The notes beneath the pieces are model-generated. The model saw only the letters and a program-made list of their open reading frames with translations, ran no database searches and had not been told where the DNA came from. DNA of 63,325 bases. Source: Boothiomyces macroporosus (taxonomy: Eukaryota > Chytridiomycota > Chytridiomycetes > Rhizophydiales > Terramycetaceae). Positions 33,701 through 46,071 of the stretch are shown here, one piece after another. Numbering within the stretch: position 1 is the stretch's first letter; every line of letters starts with the position of its first letter. Location: the NCBI GenBank assembly GCA_027604185.1, contig JADGKB010000083.1:1-63325 (forward strand), in the 5' to 3' direction. Both the position numbers and the translations under genes were made by a program.

Positions 33701-36700
33701 CTGATTTGAATGTAAGTCAATCCATTCAGTCGGTACCACCCATTAATGAAAAAGAAAAGCAAAAACAGATGGCCGAAGCTTCAAATACAACCAAATCAGA
33801 TTCCTTTGAAAATGAAGAGTCTTCCTATTCATCTACCTCCGATAAATCAAGCCCTCCTGTCAGAAACTATACTTATCGAAATTCCCAGACAGCTCCAATA
33901 AAAGATAACTTGATGGGGACCACTGGCTATGGAAAGCTAGACCCTGCGAGTATCGGTTTAAAGTATGAAATAACTAACTCAGGCTTGAAATGGAACTGAA
34001 TTATTTCGAAGTTGTTGGGGATAATATCCTTCAAGTAACTGAATTGCAAAACAATAGGGAAAAAGCTCGATATGAGCAAGAGATTCAAGGTTTGGCACAG
34101 ATGTATATGGAAGAGCTGGCTAAAGCCAAAAGTGAAAGAATAGAGAATTCAAAATTCAGTGTTCCGCCAGAAAATGAATACGCTGAATCGTTTGACTCTA
34201 TATCTGATATTCCAGTTGAATTACCTGCTCCTTTGGAAAGACCAACACCCATAAATGTGGTGCAAAAGATAGAAGAGCAGATGTTAAACAAACCACCAGC
34301 AGCTGGATTCACTGAAAACTTTATTGATCCGTTTGAAAGCAGTTTGCCAGAGCAGATTAAAAGCGATGTATATCAATCTTCAAGACCATACACGCCGATA
34401 TTCGAGAATATCCCAGTTTCTTATCCGATTGACAACATAATTTCGAGAAACTCTAAAAATAGTCAAATATCTGAAATCGAAGAGAAAATCGAAGAAAGAA
34501 TCCGTCAAAAGACCCCTTCAATTGAAGAAAATATTGTATCAGACATCGTTCCAGTTATCGAACCAGCTTTGCCAAAGAAGGATGAAATTAAAATTCAACA
34601 GCTTGCTAAAAAGTTGGAGCATGTTCGAACTCATTATACCGATGACTCTGAATCGTCAATTTCTGAAATTATTTCAAAATCTGTTTCAGCAGAAACAAAC
34701 TCGGACCTTGGCATCTGTTCAGAAGATTCCATTATTGAATACCTTGCAAGGCGCAAACAGAGGAACGGCCAGGCTGTTACCAATAGGGATGGATCAAAAA
34801 CTCCAACCCAACGATCTCCAAAGAAAAAAAGACAAGTAGTTGTGGATTCAGATTCAAGTTGCTCAGATTCTCAAGATAGCATGTTTGAGTTGGATGAATT
34901 AAGCAAACTGCTTGCAAAAGCAAGAAGATCAGCTCAAAGAGATATTATCAAAAGCAAAAAAATATCCGCTTTAGAAGATCAAATGCGAGAGATTGAGGCA
35001 ATGAAGAAATCAGTTTCACGAAATAATATTGAATCACTCCGAAATATCCTTACTAAATGGAATCAACCGGTGAAAGGCAGGAAAGGATCAGATGTAGGGA
35101 AATATAGTTACGCTCAGGAGGAAAAGGCAAATATACAAGAGTTTGTTAAGAAAGTTAAGACTGTCCAAAAAAGCGATGATGAATCTAGTATCGAGGAAGA
35201 TTTCGAATCGTACAAGAGTGAAGATTCTATAAAAGAAGATATATATGAAGATTCTTTTGAATCCATCTCTGAAATTATGTCTAATGTCCAGAAAAACGAA
35301 GATGATATCTCTGAAACTTTTGAAAGCATCCAAGATGATTTGTCGTCTCTGCACACCGACTTAAAATTGAAAGCTATGTCCCATACTCTGGTAAAAACAG
35401 AGCCATTGCAAGAGCCATCTAGGAAGGATGTGTCAAAAGTGGGTGTTGGGAAATCTGCAAATGTACCAATTTCAGGTTTAGACTGGCCATCAATAGTCCA
35501 CGCATTTACAGATATATTGCACAATATGCTGGAACCTCCAACAAAGAAAAATGAAGGTACTCTTCTCTAATATAGCACAACTAATGGAATTGCTTAAAGA
35601 ATACACCCAAGCTACTAAAAATTTGGAGATAATGTTAAAAATGAAGGATGAAAAGGAGAATCTAGTTTTCCAAGAGCAAGCTAAACTAATCTCTGAAGGG
35701 ATAAAAATAGTTCAAAGCAAAACAGCTGTATAACAAGATTAACCATAGGAATTAACTAAAGCTGATGTGATTCACACAGAAGTATTAGAGGCTACCAAAG
35801 TGAGCTATGATAAACTGAAATCAACAGATATTGCAGCCCGAAATACTGCATTATCTGTTTCCGCTCCTGTGGAACCTCAACCGAGTATGCTAAAGAAAAG
35901 TGATACAGCTCCAATTCCTACTAAAACAGATCAAGTCGGCGCTAGTGCTGCACCAATCAGAGCGGACTTGAAAGATGTTAAATCCAAACTGAAAATTGTT
36001 GATGATATAACTGAAGAAATCGTGGAGGAATATGACGACGACTTTGATGATATCTCTAGTATATCAAAATTATCAAGTATTGTTATAGACAAAGACATTT
36101 CGCTCGTCAAGGAAACAATACTAAACAACCAGCCATCTCCTAAAGTTGATTTAGGAAACATTCTGCAACCAACTCAAAATGCTTTGGGCTCTACTTTGAA
36201 GAGTCCAACAGAAAGCTTAAAAACACCAAATGAAGGTTATGCCGTTATTGAAAGTGTTCAAAAGGAAACAGTTGTAAAGCCAACTCCTGAAACCACCGCA
36301 AAGACAGGTGAGACAATGCACTAATCACAGATTCTTTTGAAAAGATTCAAAAAGAAACCTCAGTAATGCCAACGTCAGAAGCTACAACGAGGAAAGAAGA
36401 GACAGCTCCCCAAATCGTGCCTTCTGTAGAAAATATTCAAAAGGAATCATTGAAGCAAGATGAACCTTCTATCAGAGGTGATGTTCAACCTCAACCAAAA
36501 AAAATTGATGAAAATGCCCCTAAGCATGAATCTGCAGTGGAGGAGAAATCTTTACAACCTCAGACTGGTAAAATAGTACCAACCCTAGTCAAAGATGCTG
36601 TTCCGACGAGCAATATAGCTATCGATGTATTTAATCGGCCTGATATGCCTTCTACCAGTGTTTCAAAGGCAGTTGCAGTGGATGATGCAAAAACTACACC

Positions 36701-38016
36701 ACAGGCAACTGTCGAGAATGTAATTAAACCTCCTGGGCAGCCAGCACTATTAGTGGAAAAAATCGAGGAGGATATCGAATACGAAGATGATTTTGACGAT
36801 GTTTCTAGCATTTTAGAAAAACAGCCGACCAAGGGTGGTGGTACTTAAGTTTAAACGTAGAAATGAATGTTTATGAAGAAATCAAAGAGAAGCAAGATAT
36901 AATACTGAACCAGAAAAATTATCCAGATAAAGGTAGCATTGTGTTGATAAAGAAGAAATAAGACCAAAACCTGATTTACCTTTGGCAAATGACTCTTCAC
37001 AAAAAGAACAAGCATCTATTGCATCTGCAGTAGAAAAACCTATCAAAGACATTTCCTCTAAATCTGCTGAACTGTCGGATTCAGAAATGGTGGAGAGGAT
37101 CACAGAAGAATTAATCTCAAGCTGTTTGGAAGAGGTTGTTGAACTTTACTTGCATTCAAAGAACCAAATAGCAGTGAATGTCCCAACCTCAATAACCACA
37201 CCTGTAAGAGTTGAAACAGCCCAGTTTGAAGTTACAAAACCAAAAACCACAGAGAACAAAGAAAAATCCGAAGCGAATACTCAAAAAACTCTAGCTCCAG
37301 TGAAACCCAATATTCCAAAAATGTCGCTCAACATTCCCGCGGAAATCAATAAAGTCACGGACGTACTGGGGCAGACTTCACTCGCAAATATCCAAACACC
37401 AGTATCAAACATAGACAAAGCAATTGTTTTGACGCCTTTGCCTGATCAGCAGTTATCAGACGCAAAACTAAAATCTGAAAAGACCAAGACTTCTAATCCT
37501 GACCTGTCAGTGATTCCACTCGATATGCAAATGATGTTTGCTCTGGAATCGATATTGGATGCCTTCAAAGCTTCCTTTCCGCCAACCAAAGCATTTTCAG
37601 AATCTCCAAGTTTACCACAAAAGTACTTGAATGAATTTTCGGATATTTCAAGGGATATTCTACCTTTGATATTTGACGCAATTAATGAATCCTTCTATTC
37701 TCAATTCCAAGCGCATAGGGAATTTGCGGACCCGCTTCGACATTACTTTAAAAAAGTTCCATTGAAACCAAAACCGGTCCTCATCAACAGCCTAATTTCA
37801 AATACCAGAAATGAGGTTTTGAGCTGGATTAACTGCCACTCTCAGTACAACAATATCCCTGTTGCTAATACACTTACAAACAATTTTGTAAAGCTCAACG
37901 CTCCAAACTTTTGTAACAGGGAACAGGATGATATCGCCATCAACCTTCAAATAGGGGACGAACTGATGGAGGAGCTCCTTGATGATCTAACTGCCTTACT
38001 ATTATTGAATCAATAA
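30790..38016 (+). CDS. Giant IQ-motif, acidic-repeat protein, tentatively CEP350-like
   Basis: Nine exons with introns of 19-23 nt give 2,354 aa. The N-terminus has a poly-proline basic patch and a long lysine/glutamate helix. One IQ motif lies at AALKIQAFYKRRLKKR (about 32828-32875). At least seven acidic-aromatic modules recur later: DYSEYSDNFEQISDL, EYAESFDSISDI, IYEDSFESISEI, EEYDDDFDDISSI, EYEDDFDDVSSI and others. The last 200 residues are globular and end DELMEELLDDLTALLLL. Acidic E-Y-x-x-x-F-E/D repeats in a very long protein with a helical C-terminal module recall centrosomal CEP350, which would fit a cell that builds basal bodies. This is inference; no domain proves it. The exons could in principle belong to two genes, but every junction is in frame. 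Confidence 0.7.
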
Positions 38017-38098
38017 TTTGTGTTCATAATAAAGCTTAGCGTTATATTTTTCATTGGACAATTTAAAACGCGAATCGCGTATTCTTTTCAAGTTTGCT

Positions 38099-41000
38099 AT
38101 GTTCTCTGGAGAGGATGAAAGCAAGTACGCCAGACACAGGATTATCCACATTAACGACCCAATAAAAAATCAACAACAAAAGTTTCTACACAATGGAATC
38201 ACGACCGGAAAATATCAATTTTACTCGTTCATCCCAAAGTTTCTTTACGAACAGTTTTCCAAATATGCCAACTTGTTCTTCTTGTTTATCGCGATTATTA
38301 TGGTTCATATATCGTTAACTTAGCAAATCGGCGATCTTTCACCAACCAACAAGTTTGGTACGGTAATACCACTTGCAATTGTTACTGCGGTATCTGCTGC
38401 AAAAGAAATTCTGGAAGATTTGAAAAGACACTCTCAAGACAAAATGGTAAATAATAGGAGTGTAAACACACTGTTTGGTACTTCCTTTGTTCCAAAGAAA
38501 TGGTGCGAGGTGGTTGTAGGCGACATTGTCAGAATCGACAACTCTGCCTATTTCCCGGCAGATTTAGTTTTAATTAGCTCTAGTGAGCCTGATGGATTAG
38601 TATACATTGAAACCAGTAACTTGGATGGGTAATCTTGGAATTGACCATTAGGGAAACCAATTTGAAAATCAGACAAGCCTTGAAAGAAACCAACGAAATC
38701 TTAACGCCGGAAATGGTTGCGAATATGGATGGTGTGATTAAATGTGAATTGCCAAATAACAGTTTGTACACCTTTGAAGGCACCCTTAGACTTGGCGCAA
38801 AAGAAATACCTTTGAACCCAGATCAGCTTCTACTTCGAGTAAGCTACAATTTAAAAGTAGGGAGCCATGCTTCGCAACACTAGTTGGGCATACGGTATTG
38901 TCGTCTTTACTGGACATGAAAGCAAATTGATGAAGAATGCCACCAAAACCCCAATCAAAAGCACTCAGCTGGACACGCTTGTTAACAAGCATATTATTTA
39001 TCTGTTCTTTATTCTGGTAGCAATGTCAATTGTGTGTGCGTTTGGGACATTGAGAAGACAACTAGGATCTCATTTCGAATCCAATATTCTGATGATCAAC
39101 CCAAGTAATGCTTGGCTACTGTTTCCTGGAAACATTATCACCTATGTTATTCTATACAACAACTTGATTCCTATGAGGTAAATTGGGAAATAACAAAGTT
39201 TAATTGTAACATTGGACATGGTGAAATTCTTGATAGGTACCCTTATTAGTTCCGACGAGGATCTATACTATGAAGTAAATGATACTCCAGCCACTGCTAG
39301 AACTTCTTCTTTGGTAGAAGAACTTGGTCAGATTGATTACGTATTTTCAGACAAAACTGGAACTTTGACTTGCAACATGATGGAATTCAGACTGCTCACC
39401 ATTGGTGGTATTGCATATGCAGACATCGTTCCTGACAACAAAAAGCTGCAAAAAGACTCTGAAGGTAAAATGACTGGTTGGTATGACTATAACAGACTTA
39501 TAGACCATGAGCAGAATGGTCAAACTTCCTCTGTAATTAAAGAGTTTCTCCAACTACTAGCCGTTTGCCATACCGTTATTCCTGAGGTTAGTGAAGAAGA
39601 TCCAAAAAAGATTATTTTCCAGGCGTCCTCTCCTGATGAAGCTGCTCTAGTTAAAGGTGCCCAAATGCTCGGCTACACATTCCACACCAGAAAACCAAAG
39701 TCAGTCATCTTTAGCAGAAAGGGAGTCGATCAGGAATGGGAGATATTGCAGATCAATGAATTCAACTCTACAAGAAAAAGAATGTCTGCTTTGGTACGAA
39801 CCCCCGAAGGCAAAATCAAATTATACATCAAAGGTGCAGACACTGTTATTTTGGAACGGTTGGCAAAGGAAAACAATCCATATGTTGATCCAACTTGCGT
39901 TTTGCTAGAGGAATACGCTTGCGAAGGGCTGAGAACTTTATGCATCGCCTATAGAGATATCTCTGAGGAAGAATACAGAGAGTGGTCCCAAGTGTATGAC
40001 AAAGCAGCAACCACAATCAACAATAGAGGAGAGGAGTTGATGAAAGCAGCAGAATTGATCGAAAAGGATTTGATTTTGCTAGGAGCTACTGCTATAGAAG
40101 ATAAATTGCAAGATGGTGTCCCTGATACCATTCATACGTTGTCACAAGCAGGTGTACGAGTATGGGTGTTGACTGGGGATAGACAAGAAACTGCCATCAA
40201 TATTGGTTTCTCTTGCAAGCTAATTACCGACGAAATGTCCTTGATTATTTGCAACGAACCTACTCATTTTGAAACTAAAGAGTTTCTTGAAAGTAAACTG
40301 CAGGCATTAAGAACTGGTATGGGACTGCAAGCACCGGAAGAAGACTTGGCCGGTAAAATTTTAAAGTATTTCAATGGCGTACCGTATATGAATTATTTGA
40401 TCCCAAAGACCAAGATCAAGAAGAGTAATGATATGAATTTGGAAGTAACTTGTTATTAATTCAGCCAATTGCTTTGATTATTGATGGCAAGTCTTTGGAG
40501 TTTGCATTAGAGGATGATGTTAAAATGTACTTTTTAGAACTGGCAGTGATGTGCAAAGCAGTAATCTGTTGCCGTGTATCACCGCTTCAAAAGGCGCTAG
40601 TGGTCCGTTTAGTAAGGAATAATGTCAAAGGTGCGGTTACTTTAGCGATTGGTGATGGTGCCAATGATGTCAGCATGATTCAAGCTGCTCATGTTGGTGT
40701 TGGTATTAGCGGTCTAGAAGGATTACAAGCTGCAAGAAGTGCCGATTTCGCTATTGCTCAATTCCGTTTCTTGAAAAAGTTATTGCTAGTCCATGGAAAC
40801 TGGGCCTATTCTAGATGCTGCAAAGTTGCTCTGTATTCATTCTACAAGAACATCACCCTCTATTTGATTCAGTTCTGGTTTGCTTTTGATAATGGATTTT
40901 CTGGTCAAACATTATTTGAAACTTGGACTCAATCTTCGTACAATATCGCCTTTGCGTTCTTCCAGCCACTGTCTATTGGTGTATTTGATCAATTCGTCAA

Positions 41001-41699
41001 TGCAAGAATGTTGGACAAGTACCCACAACTTTACAGAAACGGCCAAACTAATGAATTCTACAACACACTGACTTTTTGGTCTTGGATATTTACTTCATTT
41101 TTCCACTCATTGGTAATGTACTATGCATTCGCAGGAATGTTCAATGAAGGAGAAATGATGGCAAATGGAAGCTCTGCTAATATCTGGGTATTTGGTGAAA
41201 TGGTGTTCACTGCCGATTTAATCACTATTACGCTCAAAGCTGCCTTGGTTGCTGATACATGGGCGAACTTTACCTTCTTTGCCATTTTTGGCAGTATTTT
41301 GCTCTGGTTCATTTTATATCCTATTTATGCAACAGTCGGTCCAATGCTAGGTGTCGGTACGGAATTGTTGGGAACAGTTAGCCCAATGTACGCCAGTTTA
41401 GCGTTTTGGATGGCAATCTTGATTATTCCATTTTTGACAAACATGAGAGACTTTATCTGGAAATTGTAATTACTGTTTAACATAGCTTCAAGAGACTAGC
41501 TTACCCTCGAAACTATCATATCATTCAGGAAATGTACAAGTACAACATTCCAGATTACACTCCTAGAGCAGAATTATTCCGCAAGCAAGTTCAAAAAGTC
41601 CGATTGACCCAAAGAACCAAGCGCAACAGAGGATTTGCATTTTCCCAAAGTGAGGATGGGCAAGCGCACCTTATTAGAATTTATGACACTACGCGGTAA
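38099..41699 (+). CDS. DRS2: P4-ATPase phospholipid flippase, Drs2/ATP8A type
   Basis: Seven exons give 1,157 aa. It moves aminophospholipids to the cytosolic leaflet of Golgi and plasma membranes. Motifs seen: DGET (NLDGETNLK), with its codons interrupted by a 23-nt intron at 38629-38651; DKTGTLT phosphorylation site; SPDEAALVKGA and KGAD in the nucleotide domain; TGDRQETA; GDGANDVSMIQ. Ten membrane segments are expected and seen in clusters. The last exon, after a 20-nt intron (41466-41485), ends with RNRGFAFSQ, the C-terminal motif of the Drs2 autoinhibitory tail. Introns at 38303-38323, 38839-38860, 39178-39198 and 40445-40464 complete the frame. ATG at 38099 is the first in frame. Confidence 0.97.
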
Positions 41700-42120
41700 T
41701 TAATTGCTAATTATAGTCGCAAGCCAAAGGGTTAACCTTTTAATAAATATTTTCTTTCTTTCAAAATAATGGTTTATCGTGCGATTACAGATTTCGGGCC
41801 ATTATACGAGATAAATCCGTCAAACACGACAGAAACTCTAGTCAATTTGCCCTGGAATGGGCACTTGGATTAAAAAATAGTTTCCAATTGAGGTGGACTG
41901 GTGATCACACTGCAAGTTGATTACAATTGATTTTCTGTACTTCTAAGAAAGATCAGGTTCATTTATTCGCGGCTCTATGCTCTTATCTATGGCTGGGCTG
42001 TAATCTAGCTTTGGGTTCTAATTGTATTCCTTTTATCAATTTTGATTGGCTCAGAATTTGTGTATCCGAAACAACAAAAAGTGTGGCACATTGATGAAAG
42101 TTATCTCTGCAAAATAAAAA
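41700..42120. other. Intergenic, no gene recognised
   Basis: About 420 bp. A 34-codon ORF near 41769 has no family match. AATAAA-like sequences just after 41700 probably end the flippase transcript, and the remainder is likely the promoter of the next gene. Confidence 0.45.
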
Positions 42121-42676
42121 ATGGGCTGCTGCTACTCGACTAGCGCAATAGAGGAAGAACAGCAACCAATCCCAATGACGTTCAGAACAAAATTTTATCC
42201 GCCAGAACTGACAGACCAACTCGGTGGAACGAGTACAGATAATTTCCTAGAGAACAATGAAATCAAACGCAAGTATACCATAGAAGAAGGCATAGCGAGT
42301 GCTGGACACTGGACAGCAGCAAAATGTAAACGGAACCACGACAGGAAACCAGTAATTCCATTTAACGTAGGTGATTATAAAGAAAATCGCAAAGAGCAAA
42401 TTACCAATAGCAGAGCAATACTTTCAAGCCTGCATCAATACCCCCAACTGTAAATGTAACAAATGCGCACCTGAATTTATGATGCCTTTGGAATTGGTTC
42501 TCTTACAATCAAAAGACAGCGGTTTACCAGCCCTAGTAGAATATTTGGAAGATGAACAGCACTTTTATCTAGTGACAAAGACTCATGGAGTGAGTAACAA
42601 GCAGCCCAACAAATTTTGGACTTGGTTTGGTTCTGGCAAATGGAACCGAGTTTATTGGAATGAATATTTTACTTGA
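42121..42676 (+). CDS. Lipid-anchored protein with kinase N-lobe only (pseudokinase-like)
   Basis: Two exons with a 19-nt intron give 178 aa. MGCCYS at the start is a classic N-myristoylation plus palmitoylation signal, so membrane attachment is likely. The middle resembles a protein kinase N-lobe: KYTIEEGIASAGHW as a poor glycine loop, PVIIKKI with the ATP-site lysine, and YLEDEQHFYLVTKTHG, close to strand 5 and hinge of PAS-kinase-type enzymes (FEDxxxFYLVMEKHG). The protein then stops; there is no HRD, DFG or C-lobe, and I could not find these in the DNA downstream before the cyclophilin gene. It is therefore a truncated pseudokinase or a decaying gene. Confidence 0.6.
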
Positions 42677-42747
42677 ACAGCATATTAATATGATTATAAT
42701 ATGAATAATGATAATAGAATTTTTCCCTTTTGGTTTTCCAAATCTAA

Positions 42748-43498
42748 ATGCAACTCAGAGCAAGAATTTATTTCATTGGATTTGTGATCATCCTATGTAT
42801 ATTTGCCTATTTGTCGATGGACAAGCCAGTTGAATCAACTTACAAGTTCGATACGCATGCGGAAAAGGAAGAGAGCCGCAATGATAATACAGTAAAGCAA
42901 GACATTCCGGGAAAGCAAGTCACTCCAGTAAAGCAAGATACTGTGAAACAGGACTCTTCTGTGAAACCATTCAAAGGTGATTTCAAAGAAACAGAATTCT
43001 CACATTTGGTTTATTTCGATATTGAACATGGGGACCAGGAAATGGGAAGAATTGTCTTAGGGTTGTACGGTCAATACGTTCCTAAAACTGTGGAAAACTT
43101 TTACAATCTGACCACTGGTTATAATGGATTTGGGTACAAGGGGTCTGTATTTCATCGAGTTATCAAGAATTTTATGGTTCAAGGGGGCGATATTGGCAAA
43201 GGGTCGATTTATGGACCCAGGTTCCCGGATGAAAACTTTAAGCTAAAGCACGAAGGGCCAGGGATATTGTCCAGTACTATTTATTAATATAGTGGCGAAT
43301 GCGGGGAAGGATACCAATGGAAGCCAGTTCTTTATTACTACTGTGAAAACTCATTGGCTGGATGGGCATCATGTGGTATTTGGAAAGGTTGTTGAAGGAA
43401 TGGACGTAGTGTATCAAATGCATGCAGTAAAAACCGGTGAACGAGATAAGCCGGTATTACCATTGACAATCAAGGACTGTGGAGCAATAAACTATTGA
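42748..43498 (+). CDS. Membrane-anchored cyclophilin, peptidyl-prolyl isomerase
   Basis: Two exons with a 19-nt intron give 243 aa. A signal-anchor ([14 protein letters not shown]) is followed by a lumenal linker containing degenerate VKQD repeats, then a complete cyclophilin domain. Catalytic and binding residues are present: [42 protein letters not shown]. The type II topology suggests work on secretory proteins in the ER or Golgi. The sequence looks fully active. Confidence 0.93.
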
Positions 43499-43665
43499 AT
43501 CTAGTGCAACTATCAATTTATCATGTTTGAATTGGATTTCGTTGGACGTGGGTGGTAGATTCAGCGGGCTAGTATTCATTTTCATCTCACCTTGCTCAAC
43601 TAAAGATATTTACCAACATTGACGAATCGGTTAAAATTCTTGAGATCATAAAGATCAACTGTAAG

Positions 43666-45708
43666 CTAAACAATGTATTTATCAAGATATTCTTTGGTAT
43701 TGATTCCCTTTATACCAATTTCGTACAACGGCTCTATGTTTTTACCTTTCAAGATCCTCTTCAAATACAATCTCTCGTCTCGTTCAATTAGACAAGTTAC
43801 AACAGTAGATAAAACAACTTGGCTATCAAAGTGTTTACATTCATTGTATGCTTGCAAGATATCTTGAGTTGTGCCATGCAAATGGTTGAATAGTATAAGA
43901 ACAGAGTGTAAATACTGATCTTTTCCAAATGCGTTTTGTTCGAGAATCTGTTTGAATTTGTGAGGGTTAGATAGGTTTGCTTTTAGGAGCATCGTGAATG
44001 AAAACAGAGATTCTTCTTTTTCAGGGTAATCGTATATTTGATTGATTCTAGCCCAGTCATTTTTGTTGCTGTAGTACAATAAGATATCGTGATAAGTTTT
44101 TTGATGTAGTTCAGCATTATTTTGCATTAGGATTGATAAATAATCTTTGAAATTTCTATTTTGTTCGGCAAGGGAGCTAATCAAGATATTTAGAATAGGA
44201 ATTGTTGATAGATTAAGGTTTTGCATTTGTCTGTAAAACACCAACAAGATATCCGGGTTATCTTTGTATAACTGACACATTCTTATGAATAGACCTACAG
44301 TGTGCTGATTTACATTACGCAAGCTATCTTCATATAGTTGGATAATTTTCTTTTCCTTTCCAAAATGATGGAGGGCCATAATCAAGTATCTTCTAGTAAC
44401 GTCATCGTCTCCAATTTCGTACAGCTGATTGTAGAGCTCCACTACTTTATTGTACTGTTTATCTTTAATTAATCCATTCATTAATATTCCTTGCACTATC
44501 CTGTTTGGCTGATAATGCTTGTATTCATTAAATATATTCCAAGCTTCTTTGAGATCTCCTTGTTTTACATACATTTGGATTATCACCGACCATAGCTCTA
44601 ATGAGATATGTATATTAAGCAGGCATAGTTGATGATAAATTCCAAAACAAGTTCTGTACAACTTTTTAACTGTGCAGTAATGTAATATGATTGTAAACGT
44701 AATAGAATCAGGTTGGATGTTGAAATCAGAGTATCGGTGAAAGAGATTTAGTCCTTCTCTAACCCGATCGTTTTCAAAATAACCTTGAACCATGATGTTT
44801 AGTAAAAAGGTTGTTGGCTGCTGATGTTTTAATATTTCGTTAAATAGTATGGTAATTTGATCCAAATTCTTTTTGTAGAAATGATACTTTAACATGATCG
44901 AGTACATGACTAGATTGAATTCATCCCTCTTGAACTGAACCGATTCTGGGTTTTTCATCAATTTGCCATTAAGCACAGTTGATCTGTGATGGATATTTTC
45001 TGGATTTGACAGCTTAATTGCAGATTGCAGATCATTGTGTTTTATCATTGAAATCATTAATGCATGTTTAATATAATCGTTGTAGTCCTGTTGCACTGCT
45101 TCCAGGCCTAATATATTCCCTAAATCGTCATATTCAGCAATTGTTGTTTGCTCTATTCCAAAGACTTTAATTTGCATTATTTGTATCCATTCCAGAACTT
45201 CCTCAATTGGACGCTTCTTTGCCAAGTTGAATAATATTCTATAGTACAATTTCTGCTGAGGTTTGATTTCTACTTTTCGGTATAATTCCAAGATTTTCTT
45301 GGATTCTTGTAAATCAATCTCTCTTTTAGCCAACTGGAAAACAAAATTTTGGAACAAGGAAATGTTTTCCGATTTCGAAACCATTTCCAGTACATTAAAG
45401 TAAAACAAGTTGATTTTGTCCAGCTTTTTTTGAATTTTGAATGGGTATAATTTCAACATTTCATCAAGATTACTTTCCAAGTTGGACGCTGAATTGGAAT
45501 TCATGCTGCTTATTGAATCTTGTTGAACTGAATCAAGGGGAAACTTTCCATTTTCCACAAGATAATTGAGCTTCTGGATTTGATCATATCCGAGATTCGC
45601 CTTCTTTTTTATACATAGGCTCTGAAATATTTCCCAGATTTCATTTGAATGCTGTTCAAAGTCTGTCTTTGAAAGCAGCAACCTGATTGTCTTGATTCCT
45701 TTTTTCAT
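43666..45708 (-). CDS. Pentatricopeptide repeat (PPR) protein, probably mitochondrial
   Basis: Single exon, 680 aa, composed of helical pairs. PPR-like units include FLLNIMVQGYFENDRVREGLNLF, DSITFTIILHYCTVKKLYRTC and LWSVIIQMYVKQGDLKEAWNIF. PPR proteins bind organellar RNA and act in its processing or translation. The basic N-terminus (MKKGIKTIRLLLSK) could be a mitochondrial presequence. The absence of introns in a 2-kb gene is unusual here but not unique. Confidence 0.85.
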   Translation of the reverse strand: MKKGIKTIRLLLSKTDFEQHSNEIWEIFQSLCIKKKANLGYDQIQKLNYLVENGKFPLDSVQQDSISSMNSNSASNLESNLDEMLKLYPFKIQKKLDKINLFYFNVLEMVSKSENISLFQNFVFQLAKREIDLQESKKILELYRKVEIKPQQKLYYRILFNLAKKRPIEEVLEWIQIMQIKVFGIEQTTIAEYDDLGNILGLEAVQQDYNDYIKHALMISMIKHNDLQSAIKLSNPENIHHRSTVLNGKLMKNPESVQFKRDEFNLVMYSIMLKYHFYKKNLDQITILFNEILKHQQPTTFLLNIMVQGYFENDRVREGLNLFHRYSDFNIQPDSITFTIILHYCTVKKLYRTCFGIYHQLCLLNIHISLELWSVIIQMYVKQGDLKEAWNIFNEYKHYQPNRIVQGILMNGLIKDKQYNKVVELYNQLYEIGDDDVTRRYLIMALHHFGKEKKIIQLYEDSLRNVNQHTVGLFIRMCQLYKDNPDILLVFYRQMQNLNLSTIPILNILISSLAEQNRNFKDYLSILMQNNAELHQKTYHDILLYYSNKNDWARINQIYDYPEKEESLFSFTMLLKANLSNPHKFKQILEQNAFGKDQYLHSVLILFNHLHGTTQDILQAYNECKHFDSQVVLSTVVTCLIERDERLYLKRILKGKNIEPLYEIGIKGINTKEYLDKYIV

Positions 45709-46071
45709 TTGGAAAAAAAATATATCACTTTGCCTGAATTATATTTTGGTTAAAATTTCATGGCTTGAATTATTCTTGCATTTGCTAGTGAGCTGTAAAT
45801 ATACAGAAAAATTGATTTAAATTTTCTCGCGTTTTGTACCCAACAATACTGTTGCAATCACTGTTGTATGATAATTTGGCAAAGAGATTCCCACACGCAA
45901 CAAAGTTATCGGTATACTAGAATATCCTAGTTATTACATGGAAGAGGGCATACACCCTGAAAGAAGATAAAGCCAGTATAAATGAAATTTTAATAAACTA
46001 AATATTATTTTTGTTAGGGCACTTATGGTGCTGACAGAGAACTGACGTAATACCTATTATATTTGTATGCA
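45709..46071. promoter_or_regulatory. Divergent intergenic region between PPR gene and 7TM copy E
   Basis: About 360 bp of AT-rich DNA. It presumably contains both promoters. No coding or RNA feature recognised. Confidence 0.4.

Noticed and set aside
38303..41485. Flippase frame changes as pseudogene frameshifts
   Set aside because: Every break is a 20-23 nt GT...AG segment, and removing all six gives an intact 1,157-residue protein with all motifs.
41769..41873. 34-codon ORF between flippase and kinase-like gene
   Set aside because: No motif, poor context, and length expected by chance in this composition.
42592..42700. Continuation of the kinase C-lobe in another frame
   Set aside because: Tried splices after the hinge give stops or text unlike HRD/DFG kinase blocks.
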